Origin: Synechococcus sp. JA-3-3Ab | Lineage (GTDB): Bacteria > Cyanobacteriota > Cyanobacteriia > Thermostichales > Thermostichaceae | Length of the DNA stretch: 64,000 nucleotides | Assembly: GCF_000013205.1 (NCBI RefSeq) | Contig: NC_007775.1 | Coordinates: forward strand, 248,001 to 312,000 | Direction of reading: 5' to 3' | Shown here: positions 37,108 through 45,867 of the stretch, piece after piece | How positions within the stretch are numbered: position 1 is the first letter of the stretch | Layout of the letters: each line of letters opens with the position of its first letter | The notes under the pieces: generated by a model | What the model was told of the DNA's origin: nothing | Seen by the model: only the letters and a program-made list of their open reading frames with translations | The model's database searches: none | Translations under genes and position numbers: made by a program

Positions 37108-37635
37108 ATGACCTTGCGCCTGCGCCAACTGGGGGATCCCATCCTGACTCAAGTGGCTGAGCCGGTCGCCGAGTTTGGGACGCCGGCTTTGCAAAACCTA
37201 ATTGAAGAGATGCTCGCCACTTTGAAAGAGGCCCAAGGGGTGGGCTTGGCGGCCCCTCAGGTGGGATTCCCCCTCCAGGTCATCATCGTAGCCTCCCGTC
37301 CCAACCCTCGCTATCCTGATGCACCCCAGATGGAGCCGCTGGTCATGGTTAACCCCCGCCCCCTAGCTTGCAGCGAGGAGCAGGTGCTGGGGTGGGAAGG
37401 GTGCTTGAGCGTGCCCAACTGCCGCGGCCTGGTGGCCCGTTCCCGCGAGGTGGAGGTGGAGTACCACACCCCTGAGGGATCCCGGCAGCGGGTGGTCTGG
37501 CGGGATTTTCCGGCGCGCATCTTCCAGCACGAATACGATCACCTCAGGGGCCGATTGTTCCTAGATCGGCAGCCGCAGCAACTGCTCTCTGAGGCCGACT
37601 ACCAAGCCCAGATTTTGGCCCAGCCCCCTGCCTGA
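37108..37635 (+). CDS. def: Peptide deformylase
   Basis: Removes the formyl group from nascent N-terminal methionine. The three family motifs are intact: GVGLAAPQVG, EGCLSVP and QHEYDHLRG (metal ligands Cys and two His, catalytic Glu). 175 residues. The same strand as purF and 10 bases before DUF393 copy 2. Its 3' third is duplicated, in damaged form, at 31342-31437. Confidence 0.97.
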   Translation: MTLRLRQLGDPILTQVAEPVAEFGTPALQNLIEEMLATLKEAQGVGLAAPQVGFPLQVIIVASRPNPRYPDAPQMEPLVMVNPRPLACSEEQVLGWEGCLSVPNCRGLVARSREVEVEYHTPEGSRQRVVWRDFPARIFQHEYDHLRGRLFLDRQPQQLLSEADYQAQILAQPPA

Positions 37636-38015
37636 GGATCCCAACATGCCCTACATGGTTATCTACGACGGCCTCTGCAACCTCTGTGCCACCGGCGTTC
37701 AGCTCTTGGAGCGCCTGGATCGCGGCCAGCAGTTTCGCTACGCCCCCATGCAGGATGGAGCTACCCTGGCCCAGTGGGGGATCCCGCCAGAGCAGATGGA
37801 ATTGGGGATGATCCTGATCGACCTGGAGCAGCCGCAGCGCCGCTGGCAGGGATCCGCTGCCATTGAACAAATTGCCGCCCTTTTGCCGAGCGGGGAGGTG
37901 TGGCTGGCTCTGTACCGCAACTTTCCTGGCTTGAAGGTTCTGGGGGATCGAGGCTACGAACAGATCCGGGATCACCGCTACGAGTGGTTTGGCCGCCGTA
38001 ACACCCCATACCTAT
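37522..38015 (+). repeat. Source half of a segmental duplication (def tail + DUF393)
   Basis: Corresponds to 31342-31818 in the same orientation about 6 kb upstream. The DUF393 part is much more alike than the def part, where the upstream copy has lost six codons and its metal ligands. The outer limits are abrupt on both sides. Confidence 0.85.
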
Positions 38016-38068
38016 CTGTCTACCCTGCTTGTGTTTCCTGCCGGGATCCCTTGGCTGACAACCCATAA
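37646..38068 (+). CDS. DCC-family (DUF393) thiol-disulfide oxidoreductase-like protein, copy 2
   Basis: 140 residues, the complete version: MPYMVIYDGLCNLCATGVQL with the family DxLCxxC-type motif, a middle part with GSAAIEQIAALLPSG, and the end RRNTPYLSVYPACVSCRDPL. Its C-terminal Cys pair is missing in copy 1. Only ten bases separate it from def, so it should be co-transcribed with purF and def. The role is unknown; the motif suggests thiol redox chemistry. Confidence 0.85.
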   Translation: MPYMVIYDGLCNLCATGVQLLERLDRGQQFRYAPMQDGATLAQWGIPPEQMELGMILIDLEQPQRRWQGSAAIEQIAALLPSGEVWLALYRNFPGLKVLGDRGYEQIRDHRYEWFGRRNTPYLSVYPACVSCRDPLADNP

Positions 38069-38496
38069 TGCTTGGTAATGCTTGCCCTTATCCAGCTACC
38101 TCCAGCTACCTGAACTGAAGGAGGCCGATAGGAGAGGGGCTGTACTTAAGGGATCCCTTGACGAGGGATACATTACTCCTGAGTGTTTAATAATTTTTAA
38201 CTCACCTCATTGGTAAACAGGATGTGTTTGTGTGTCAGGAACACCTTTTCGGCCCTGAGAAAGCTGGCCTAGGATGGAAATGTTATGACGTTGTCAAAGA
38301 CCCTCTTTTAGGCTGGGTGGTCACTTGGTAAAAGGCTGCCGACAGCCAGAAAAGAACGCAAAGAGCAAATCTTTTTGCAAAAGGTCTGCTAAAGCGCGTC
38401 ATCAACCATTGGAAAGTTCCTTGATGCTTTATAAGGAACAAAGAGAAACGGTCGTGACGAAGAAAAGGAGAAAGACGAAGAAAAGGAGAAACAACA
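38069..38496 (+). other. AT-rich leader of the LamG gene
   Basis: No gene is convincing here. Bases 38165-38240 are AT-rich (GTTTAATAATTTTTAACTC) and mark the change from the GGATCC-rich host background to the GGATCC-free block that runs to 43420. The last GGATCC is at 38151. Confidence 0.5.
38456..38491 (+). repeat. 18-bp direct repeat duplicating the ribosome site
   Basis: GACGAAGAAAAGGAGAAA occurs twice in tandem (38456-38473, 38474-38491), ending five bases before the ATG at 38497. Each unit contains AAGGAG, so the gene has two Shine-Dalgarno boxes 18 bases apart; only the nearer one is well spaced. Confidence 0.92.
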
Positions 38497-40758
38497 ATGA
38501 GAAAATCGTCTACTTTTGTTCTAGTTTTTGGATCGATGATGCTGGCGATGAGCGCCGCCATCGCGCACGCACAATCAAACTCTAATCCGGCCACTTCATG
38601 TCAGACTGGTGGTGTTACGCCAGGGCCCATCGCTTGTTGGCCGATGAATGATTCGAACGGAAGCACCGTCCTGCAGGAGGTAATCGGCGGTAACAATGCG
38701 GGACCAGTGAGGTCGCCTGTCGGCGCTGCACAAGCGCCGCAACCGATCGCAGGCCAATTCGGCGGCGCGATCGACTTCGTCAAATTCCCAGGATCAGGGT
38801 TAACCGGAGCTGTAGTTACCAACACGAGTGGGGCTTTGCCATTCATCGGACAGGGTGACTTCTCCATTGTTACTTGGATAAAATTCCCGCCTACTTCGGC
38901 TTCGGCGCCTCCTTCGGGTCCGGGTGGGCGACACTACATCCTCAACAAGTACGACGCCCCGCAGAAAAAAGGCTACGCGCTCTACGTCATCCGTCCCTCG
39001 GGTAGCAATTCATCCTATTTAGAGTTTCTATGGGGGGACGGCGTCAGCACCTCGCCCCAAACGTTGCAATCAAGCACGCCGATCACGCCCAATCAGTGGC
39101 ACTTGGTCGCCGTGACCTTTGCGCGCAACGTCGGCAGCAATTCGCTCGTCGTCACCTTGTACGTGGATGGCGCGCCGAATGGCACCTATATGAGCACGGC
39201 GCCGTGGGGTTCGCTCGTCAACAACCTCGCCATCATGATGGGCTACCAACCGAGTTCGGTCGACGAACCCATCGCCCTCGACGAATTGCAGATTTATAAC
39301 CGTGCACTGACAGCGAATGAGATTTCTCAGATATACAATGCTGGTTCAGGCACGCAGCCGCCTTGCGTGCAACCGCCGTCGGGTATGGTCGCGTGGTGGC
39401 CGCTGGATGAGACCTCGGGAACAACGGCTGCCGATATTGCAGGATTCCCCAACAACGGAACGCATGTGAATGGTCCGACGCCAGTATCCGGAAAGGTTGC
39501 TGGTGCGCTCCGATTCGATGGCGTAAATGACCATGTGCGCGTACCTGACCATGCCGAGCTGAATGTTGGCACTGGCAATTTCACGCTGGATGCGTGGGTG
39601 CGCACAGGTTCTTCAGGCCTGATCGTGCTCGTGGACAAGCGTAGTGGTCCCACACCGCAGGGGTACTCGCTCTTCCTCGTCAATGGCCGATTGGGATTCC
39701 AGAGAGCTAATGGTGTTGGGAGTTCGGTTTGCGCCGCCACCCCTACACCAGGTCGTGCGTGCGTAAACTACGTTGCTCCACCGACGAGCCCAAATGTCGC
39801 TGATGGTCAGTGGCACCATGTGGCGGCGGTGGTGGATCGGGCGAACGCAACCAGTGGTGTGCGCCTCTACGTGGACGGTGTCCAGGTGTTTGCCGGTTCG
39901 CCACTGACGGGGAATCTGGACAACACAAGCGACCTGTATCTGGGCATGCGAACGCCAGCCCAAAATGGCGGCGGCTTCCTCCCTGGCGATCTTGACGAAG
40001 TAGAGCTCATCAAGCGTGCGCTCACGCAGCAAGAGATTCAAGCGATCTTCAATGCCGGCTCTGCGGGCAAGTGCAAATGCGTGCAACCGCCGTTGGGTAT
40101 GGTCGCGTGGTACCGGATGGATGGGAATGCGAACGATTCCGGAGGCTCCAACAATCCTTCGGCGACCAACGCAATCAGCTTCGTCGCGGGCAAGGACGGT
40201 CAAGGCGTGACGTTCAGCCCGGGCGGTTACATCGAGATCCCGCACTCGCCCGCGCTGGCCCCCCAGCGGTTCACCATCGACGCATGGGTCAAGCCGCAAG
40301 GCCCCGGACCGAACAATGACTTCTGGGGGAGCGTCATCGTACAGAAGGGTTTGCCGCTGCCAGCGGGGCACACGGCCCAGTCCGTCTCCCTTTGGTGGAG
40401 CTCGAACCAGCAAAAATTCCTCTTCGGAATTGGGACCTCCTCGCCGCCAACGAACGTTGCTGTTTCATCCAACACGTTCCCAGCTACGAATACAAATTGG
40501 TACCACGTCGCCGCAACCTACGACGGCAGCACCATGAAGCTCTATGTCAACGGCAACCTCGAAGCGTCGAAGCCGTTCACATCGTCCATTACTTACGACC
40601 CTTCGATTCCCTGGACCATCGGCTCGACAGCGGCTCCATACCGCGCCCTCGGTGCCCCGCGCACCTTCAACGGTGTCATCGACGAGGTGGAGATCTTCAA
40701 CCGGGCACTGTCGCAAGCGGAAATTCAAGCCATCTACAAATCCGGGAAGTGCAAATAA
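38497..40758 (+). CDS. Exported protein with three LamG/concanavalin A-like domains
   Basis: 753 residues. The Sec signal peptide is MRKSSTFVLVFGSMMLAMSA with cleavage near AHAQS. Three jelly-roll domains follow (about 45-285, 290-525, 528-752), each opening with a variant of MVAWWPLDE and closing with LDELQIYNRALTANEI or IDEVEIFNRALSQAEI. Domains 2 and 3 both begin CVQPP. Such domains bind glycans or cell surfaces; there is no catalytic or anchoring part, so a secreted adhesive or binding role is inferred. The gene has no GGATCC and codon use unlike its neighbours, consistent with transfer from another phylum. Confidence 0.85.
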   Translation: MRKSSTFVLVFGSMMLAMSAAIAHAQSNSNPATSCQTGGVTPGPIACWPMNDSNGSTVLQEVIGGNNAGPVRSPVGAAQAPQPIAGQFGGAIDFVKFPGSGLTGAVVTNTSGALPFIGQGDFSIVTWIKFPPTSASAPPSGPGGRHYILNKYDAPQKKGYALYVIRPSGSNSSYLEFLWGDGVSTSPQTLQSSTPITPNQWHLVAVTFARNVGSNSLVVTLYVDGAPNGTYMSTAPWGSLVNNLAIMMGYQPSSVDEPIALDELQIYNRALTANEISQIYNAGSGTQPPCVQPPSGMVAWWPLDETSGTTAADIAGFPNNGTHVNGPTPVSGKVAGALRFDGVNDHVRVPDHAELNVGTGNFTLDAWVRTGSSGLIVLVDKRSGPTPQGYSLFLVNGRLGFQRANGVGSSVCAATPTPGRACVNYVAPPTSPNVADGQWHHVAAVVDRANATSGVRLYVDGVQVFAGSPLTGNLDNTSDLYLGMRTPAQNGGGFLPGDLDEVELIKRALTQQEIQAIFNAGSAGKCKCVQPPLGMVAWYRMDGNANDSGGSNNPSATNAISFVAGKDGQGVTFSPGGYIEIPHSPALAPQRFTIDAWVKPQGPGPNNDFWGSVIVQKGLPLPAGHTAQSVSLWWSSNQQKFLFGIGTSSPPTNVAVSSNTFPATNTNWYHVAATYDGSTMKLYVNGNLEASKPFTSSITYDPSIPWTIGSTAAPYRALGAPRTFNGVIDEVEIFNRALSQAEIQAIYKSGKCK

Positions 40759-40849
40759 ATTCAAGAAGGTGTTCGATCCGACACAGTTTCCGACGAACCG
40801 AAGTGGAGGATATGCTCTCTTAGTTCGTCTCAGTCGGAACAGGAACAAC

Positions 40850-40876
40850 ACTCCCGTAAGATCATTACGGAGTTTT
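40850..40876 (+). terminator. Intrinsic terminator after the LamG gene
   Basis: ACTCCCGTAA (40850-40859), loop GATCA, TTACGGAGT (40865-40873): nine pairs with one bulged C, running straight into TTTT. It lies 92 bases after the LamG stop. Confidence 0.65.
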
Positions 40877-40893
40877 GGGAAACAACAGATAGT

Positions 40894-40970
40894 TCACGGC
40901 CAAGGGTTTCTCGGTCACTATGCAACCTACTTCCAACAATTAGTGATGCCAGAGAAACCCTTGGTTGTGA
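40894..40970. repeat. 77-bp imperfect inverted repeat upstream of the second exported protein
   Basis: Arms 40894-40912 and 40952-40970 pair over 19 bases with two mismatches (TCACGGCCAAGGGTTTCTC and its partner). An inner TCACTA/TAGTGA (40915-40920, 40941-40946) extends the stem. It ends 46 bases before the ATG at 41017. No T-run follows, so it is more like a regulatory structure or a folded mobile remnant than a terminator. Confidence 0.8.
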
Positions 40971-41016
40971 CAACTGCCACATAGCGTGCAAAACTCAAAC
41001 GTTAGGAGGTGTCATC

Positions 41017-41997
41017 ATGAAGAGAATAACAACTATAGCTTTGCATTCCGTGTTTCTCGTAGCTCTTGTTTTCAGCACGGGGTATACCCTTGCACAGAAA
41101 GAAACACAAGAAAGGCATCAGACCGAAAAGAGGCAAGCGCCCGTTCAATCAGTACCACGTCCGTTGCCAGACATGACAAGGCGGGTGCAAGAAGCCAACA
41201 AGGCTTTCCGCGATGCAGTTGCTTCTGAAATGCAAGCGGCTGCGCGTCAAGCGGGCGTGAAGATCCGCACAGACAACTTCGTTGCCATTCCATTTGATGA
41301 CTCGGGCACGGTTATCGTAAACTCGATGATCGAAGGTGCCGATAGAGTGAGCATCGAGCAACTTGCTAAAGGTGCGGATGTTCTCTTTATCTATTCAGGT
41401 GCGAAGCTGGGATTTGCCGGAAGAGAAATTGACCCGGGATTCTATGTAGTGCGTATCTCGCAAAATCCTGCCAGTGGGCAGTGGATCGCCCAATTCAAGA
41501 ACTTGCAAGGCAGGGTTGTCTTGGAAACCGAAGCAATCGTAGAAAAACCAGACTCAAATGCTGCCAAGATGCAACCAATGTGCACGCTTGGACCAAAAGG
41601 CGAACTGATTCTCTTTGACGAGCACGACCCATTCAAAAATATTACACTATCGGTCAGTTCGAAAGGGCTTCCTTCGCGTAACGGGCAGAGTATTATTCGT
41701 GGAGGGTTCAGTATTATTTCTCACTCCAGGACACTACGCGAGGCAGCATGGCAGCTTGTTAAAGAGGTCGCGAAAGAGCCCGTCTCTATAGAACAGGTGG
41801 TTCCTGTAAGTTTTGGACATATCCCCCAGCCCGATGAGTACATCCTCATGAACTGCGGCACGAAACAAAAACCAGATTGGTGCGCTTGTAATCTAGTAGA
41901 AAAAGGACCCCATCCAACTGGAGAACATGTTTACTATTATGTCTGGAGTTGTATTGGCATTTATAGTAAGAAGTGGTATGTATTTCTCATATGGTAA
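41017..41997 (+). CDS. Exported protein with the same new domain as the gene at 32033
   Basis: 326 residues. The Sec signal peptide is ITTIALHSVFLVALVFSTGY with cleavage near TLAQK; there is no lipobox. Residues ~50-175 carry one copy of the unrecognised domain: NKAFRDAVASEMQAAARQAG, then TDNFVAIPFDD, VSIEQLAKGADVLFIY and GFYVVRISQN. The C-terminal ~150 residues are unrelated to anything else here and contain five cysteines, several clustered near NCGTKQKPDWCACN, suggesting disulphides. A strong AGGAGGTG ribosome site lies before the ATG. Function unknown. Confidence 0.78.
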   Translation: MKRITTIALHSVFLVALVFSTGYTLAQKETQERHQTEKRQAPVQSVPRPLPDMTRRVQEANKAFRDAVASEMQAAARQAGVKIRTDNFVAIPFDDSGTVIVNSMIEGADRVSIEQLAKGADVLFIYSGAKLGFAGREIDPGFYVVRISQNPASGQWIAQFKNLQGRVVLETEAIVEKPDSNAAKMQPMCTLGPKGELILFDEHDPFKNITLSVSSKGLPSRNGQSIIRGGFSIISHSRTLREAAWQLVKEVAKEPVSIEQVVPVSFGHIPQPDEYILMNCGTKQKPDWCACNLVEKGPHPTGEHVYYYVWSCIGIYSKKWYVFLIW

Positions 41998-42015
41998 ATA
42001 GATGGAGGTATAGCT

Positions 42016-42147
42016 ATGCCAAACGGAACAAGCACTGCAGTAACTGAGGCAACCCGCCTCACCGATATTGGGTTTCCAGAATTTACCGCCAAGCTGGTGA
42101 AGGATGTCTTCGATGCGCTCCTTGCGGCAACACTTGCTCACGTCTAA
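42016..42147 (+). CDS. Small ORF, probably the truncated start of a larger gene
   Basis: 43 residues, MPNGTSTAVTEATRLTDIGF, then PEFTAKLVKDVFDALLAATL. A good GGAGGT box lies six bases before the ATG, and the frame starts 18 bases after the preceding stop. The sequence reads like a helical N-terminus that ends abruptly where the duplicated AAA+ unit begins (AATAGGAGGTATTACC at 42152), so the gene was probably cut by that rearrangement. I cannot name a family. Confidence 0.45.
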   Translation: MPNGTSTAVTEATRLTDIGFPEFTAKLVKDVFDALLAATLAHV

Positions 42148-42257
42148 CAAAAATAGGAGGTATTACCATCCTAGCCGACTCTCTGAAGCCCAAACGCAAG
42201 CTCTTAATCTGGGATATTGTCTCTGGCTGGTCAGATAACGGTCAGAACAAGGGGCAA

Positions 42258-43658
42258 TTGATGCCTGCCTTGAACCGCATCGGCACCATCAGAGAAGATG
42301 AAGCAGTGATTTGTGTCTTGAAAGACTTTAACCCTACCCTGAGAAATCCAGAACGCTCGGATAATTATCCCGTCATTCGCTACCTGAAAACTTTAGCTAG
42401 GCAGAGCCGCAGCAGCCGCAAATCCATTATTCTCATGGGGCCAGAAGCAGTTGTACCCTCAGACCTGAGAGAAGAAATGGTGGTCTGTGACTTTCCCTTG
42501 CCCAGCACTTCTGAAATTGAACGAATTATCACCAGCGTTATCCCTCCTAATCTACTGCAGGTGAGCGGTCTTGCTCTTGAGCAACTGATCCGAGCCTGCC
42601 AAGGACTTACCCGACAGCGTGTCGAGCGGATTCTGGTCCGCGCCTTGGCTGCCAAGGGCAAGGTCAGCGAAGGGGATATTGATCTCGTTTTGGAAGAGAA
42701 AAAACAATACATCCGCCAAACTGAGATTCTGGAGTTTTACAATCCCTCTGAGACTCTGCAAAATGTCGGAGTGGAAAACCTCAAAGCTTGGATTAGAGAG
42801 CGCCGCAACAGCTTTAGTGTCCAGGCCCATGCCTATGGCCTACCAAGCCCCAAAGGGATTTTGCTGGTTGGCATTCAGGGTACTGGCAAGTCCCTATGTG
42901 CCAAAACCATCGCCCGCGAGTGGCGCATGCCCTTGCTCAGGCTGGATGTGGGGCGACTCTTCGGCGGGATCGTCGGCGAAAGCGAAAGCCGCGTGCGCCA
43001 GATGATCCAAATTGCCGAAGCCATGGCCCCTTGTGTGTTGTGGATTGATGAGTTGGATAAAGCCTTTGGCGGCGTCAACAGCGAGTTTTCAGGGGATTCG
43101 GGCACCAGCAAGCGGGTCTTCGGCAGCCTGATCACCTGGATGCAGGAAAAAACCAAACCCGTTTTTATTGTTGCCACCGCCAACAATGTCCGCATCTTGC
43201 CGGCCGAGCTGCTGCGCAAAGGCCGGTTTGACGAAATTTTCTTCGTCAATTTGCCCAACCAACGGGAGCGGGAGGAGATCTTCCAAGTCCACATCCAGCG
43301 GCTGCGGCCCAACCGCGTGCGGGATTTTGCCTACCCTGAGCTGGCCATGGCCAGCGAAAACTTCAGCGGCGCAGAAATTGAGCAGACCATCTACGATGCC
43401 ATGCACATGGCCTTCAACCAGGATCCGCCCCGCGAGTTTACCCAGGAGGATATTCTCGGCGCCATTCGCCAAACCGTTCCCCTGGCCGCCATCGCCCGCG
43501 ACCAGATTCAAGACTTGAAAGCGTGGGCTGCCGAGTCCGGGGCCCGAACGGCCTCCCGAGATCAACACCTTGTGCACGAGCTGCAAACCCTGGTGCAAAA
43601 AAGAGGGCTGGGCCCCATCGAAGTCGACAGCCCCTCCTCATTTAAGTTTTCTAACTAA
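42258..43658 (+). CDS. Ycf46-like AAA+ ATPase, copy 2, N-terminally shortened
   Basis: Intact frame of 466 residues from TTG 42258 (ATG at 42261). Walker [13 protein letters not shown], Walker [13 protein letters not shown], sensor ATANN and the arginine-finger region [12 protein letters not shown] are all present, with the Ycf46 signature [19 protein letters not shown]. Homology extends upstream in frame to about 42155 (GGITILADSLKPKRKLLIWD) without an ATG. A strong AGGAGGT (42155-42161) stands six bases before an ATC (42168), so either initiation is non-standard or ~35 residues are lost. Ycf46 proteins are linked to CO2 response and photosynthesis regulation in cyanobacteria; the exact role is open. 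Confidence 0.85.
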   Translation: MMPALNRIGTIREDEAVICVLKDFNPTLRNPERSDNYPVIRYLKTLARQSRSSRKSIILMGPEAVVPSDLREEMVVCDFPLPSTSEIERIITSVIPPNLLQVSGLALEQLIRACQGLTRQRVERILVRALAAKGKVSEGDIDLVLEEKKQYIRQTEILEFYNPSETLQNVGVENLKAWIRERRNSFSVQAHAYGLPSPKGILLVGIQGTGKSLCAKTIAREWRMPLLRLDVGRLFGGIVGESESRVRQMIQIAEAMAPCVLWIDELDKAFGGVNSEFSGDSGTSKRVFGSLITWMQEKTKPVFIVATANNVRILPAELLRKGRFDEIFFVNLPNQREREEIFQVHIQRLRPNRVRDFAYPELAMASENFSGAEIEQTIYDAMHMAFNQDPPREFTQEDILGAIRQTVPLAAIARDQIQDLKAWAAESGARTASRDQHLVHELQTLVQKRGLGPIEVDSPSSFKFSN

Positions 43659-44578
43659 GGCAGCTCTACCGAGGTGGGCTTGGAGGCGTAGGTTAGGCCC
43701 CAGCCCAATTTCTCCCGCATGACGCGGAAAAACTCCGGTCGGCGTAGGCGAATCAAATCTGTGCAGTAGGGGGCGCGGACAACGCGAATTTGGTCTTCTG
43801 GCAGGATGTAGCAGCCGGCATTGCCGTCCGCTACCAAAACCAGCGGCTGAGGGCTGGCGGGGCTGATCCATACCTCTTCCGAATCGGGAAAGACCAGAGC
43901 CCGTGAGGCCATCGAGTGGGGACAGATAGGGATCAACTGCAACACCGGCAGGCCGGGAGTGATGACCGGCCCTCCCGCAGAAAGGGCATAGGCGGTGGAA
44001 CCGGTGGGGGTGGCTAAAATAATGCCGTCGGCAGCCACATCCAGCGGTGAGTGATCCCCAATGGTTACTTCAAAGTGGCACATGCTGGTCAAGGGCTCGC
44101 GGTGGAGCACCATCTCGTTGAGGCTGAGCACCTCCCAGCGCAATTCGTTGCCGCGGTAGGCCTGCACCAGCAACATGCTGCGGCGATCGAGAATGTACTC
44201 GCCAGCAATGGCTGCCTTGGCCGCCTCCTCCAGGTGGGTTAGGTAGGTCTCTGTCAGAAAGCCCAGGTGGCCCGTGTTCACGGCCAGCAAGGGGATCCCT
44301 TTGGGGGCCAGTTGCCGGGCTGCTGCCAAAACGGTGCCGTCTCCCCCCAGCACCACGGCAAACTTCATGCTCTCGTCAAAGCCGGCGGGGGCCAGGCTGT
44401 CCACCTTGGTCAAGCAGACGGGACTGTCGGGCTTGGCGTAGCCAAGGATGCCGCCCCAGTTGGGTGCGACACAGACTTCCCAACCCTGTTCCTGAAACCA
44501 GCGGGACAGGGTTTCGCTGCTGCGCTTGGCGGCGGGCTTGGCGTCGTTGTAGAGGATCCCGGCTTTGGGCTTGCTCAT
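43655..44578 (-). CDS. nadK: NAD kinase
   Basis: Makes NADP from NAD. 307 residues with the family motifs [20 protein letters not shown] and [11 protein letters not shown], then LNEMVLHR and [16 protein letters not shown]. Cyanobacteria usually have two such kinases; this is one of them, and which cannot be told here. It converges on the AAA+ gene and the two stop codons overlap (CTAA at 43655-43658). Confidence 0.95.
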   Translation of the reverse strand: MSKPKAGILYNDAKPAAKRSSETLSRWFQEQGWEVCVAPNWGGILGYAKPDSPVCLTKVDSLAPAGFDESMKFAVVLGGDGTVLAAARQLAPKGIPLLAVNTGHLGFLTETYLTHLEEAAKAAIAGEYILDRRSMLLVQAYRGNELRWEVLSLNEMVLHREPLTSMCHFEVTIGDHSPLDVAADGIILATPTGSTAYALSAGGPVITPGLPVLQLIPICPHSMASRALVFPDSEEVWISPASPQPLVLVADGNAGCYILPEDQIRVVRAPYCTDLIRLRRPEFFRVMREKLGWGLTYASKPTSVELP

Positions 44579-44937
44579 GGGGCAGTGGTGAGGCAGAGGG
44601 TGCCAAAACTCTATCAGTTCTGGATCGGCTCTGGGATCCCTTCTGTAACCAGGACGGCAGCGGTCTCGGGTTTTGGTGAAGTAAACCTAGCTTCCGTTCC
44701 GGGGTGCCCTGGGCTCGCCTCCAGCTTCGCCCTTGGGCTGGGCAGCGGATCCCGCTTTGCGGGCGCTTTTGCAGCAAACGGTGGCCGGCCCGATGGCCAT
44801 AGCCAATCCCATGCTGTTTCCTCCGCCCAGGGATCCCTTGCCTTAGAATCAGGCTGGAAGGCCTCCCCAGCAAGGTCTGGTTTCCCCTTGGTTTGGACAG
44901 GCTGAGGGGAGTTGCTGTCAACCTCGCTCCTTTCCCC
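44579..44937. other. Divergent promoter region, no gene seen
   Basis: Between nadK (minus) and ispE (plus). Open frames here are shadows; I see no RNA gene or repeat. The frame of ispE is open from 44893. Confidence 0.5.
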
Positions 44938-45867
44938 ATGCAAGCCTGTACCCTGATTGCCCGCGCCAAGATCAATCTCTACCTAGAAATCCTCGGCTCC
45001 CGCCCCGATGGCTATTCCGAGGTGGCCATGATCCTACAGAGCATCACTTTGGCGGATCGCGTGCATCTCCAGCGCCGTCCCCACGGGATCCTCTTGATTT
45101 GCGATCACCCGGAAGTGCCGGCAGATGCCCGCAACCTGGCCTACCGCGCGGCTGAGCTGCTGCAAAGGGAATGTCGGGCTGAGCTGGGAGTGGAGATCCA
45201 GCTGGAAAAACAGATCCCAGTAGCAGCGGGCTTGGCGGGCGGCTCAGCGGATGCGGCGGCAGTTTTGGTGGGTCTGAACCAGCTTTGGGGCCTGGGCCTG
45301 ACGGTAGGAGAACTGCAGAGCTTGGCGGCCCGTTTGGGATCCGATATTCCCTTTTGTGTGCAGGGGGGGACGCAGTTGGCTACGGGACGGGGAGAAGTTT
45401 TACAGCCGCTGGCCGACTGGGAAGGGATCCCGCTGCTGTTGGCCAAGCCCCGGCATCTAGGGGTTTCCACCGCCTGGGCCTATCAGGCCTTTCGCGCTCA
45501 CCGTGCCGCTTCCTTGCCTTCTGCTGGAGCCTCTCTGCCGACCTTGCCCCAAGTCCTCGCTGCTCTGGAGCGTCGGGATCTGCTGGCCTTGGCCCGCAGT
45601 TTGCGCAACGACCTGGAGCAGCCAGTTTTGGCCGAGCACGCTATCGTGGGAAAATTGCGCCAGGCCTTGCTCGAGGCAGGAGCGCTGGGATCCCTGATGT
45701 CGGGCTCAGGGCCGACGGTGTTTGGGATCATGGCCAGCCTGGAGAGGGCCGCCCAAGCCCGTGACAGTCTGTGCCACCACTTTCCAGAGGTGGATTTCTG
45801 GGTAACCCAGTTTGCTCCCACCGGTATTCTGCTGGAGCCGGATCCCCAGGCCCTCCGTCTCCCCTAG
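44938..45867 (+). CDS. ispE: 4-diphosphocytidyl-2-C-methyl-D-erythritol kinase
   Basis: MEP pathway kinase that phosphorylates CDP-methylerythritol. GHMP kinase family: LIARAKINLYLEILGSRPDG at the start, the ATP loop PVAAGLAGGSADAAA, and the C-terminal GSLMSGSGPTVFGI. 309 residues from the ATG at 44938. The open frame from 44893 adds 15 residues without family support. The product chain in this pathway goes on to IspF (25344). Confidence 0.95.
   Translation: MQACTLIARAKINLYLEILGSRPDGYSEVAMILQSITLADRVHLQRRPHGILLICDHPEVPADARNLAYRAAELLQRECRAELGVEIQLEKQIPVAAGLAGGSADAAAVLVGLNQLWGLGLTVGELQSLAARLGSDIPFCVQGGTQLATGRGEVLQPLADWEGIPLLLAKPRHLGVSTAWAYQAFRAHRAASLPSAGASLPTLPQVLAALERRDLLALARSLRNDLEQPVLAEHAIVGKLRQALLEAGALGSLMSGSGPTVFGIMASLERAAQARDSLCHHFPEVDFWVTQFAPTGILLEPDPQALRLP

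Noticed and set aside
40894-40970. Integron attC site
   Set aside because: The arms lack the GTTRRRY and RYYYAAC ends of attC sites and there is no integrase nearby.
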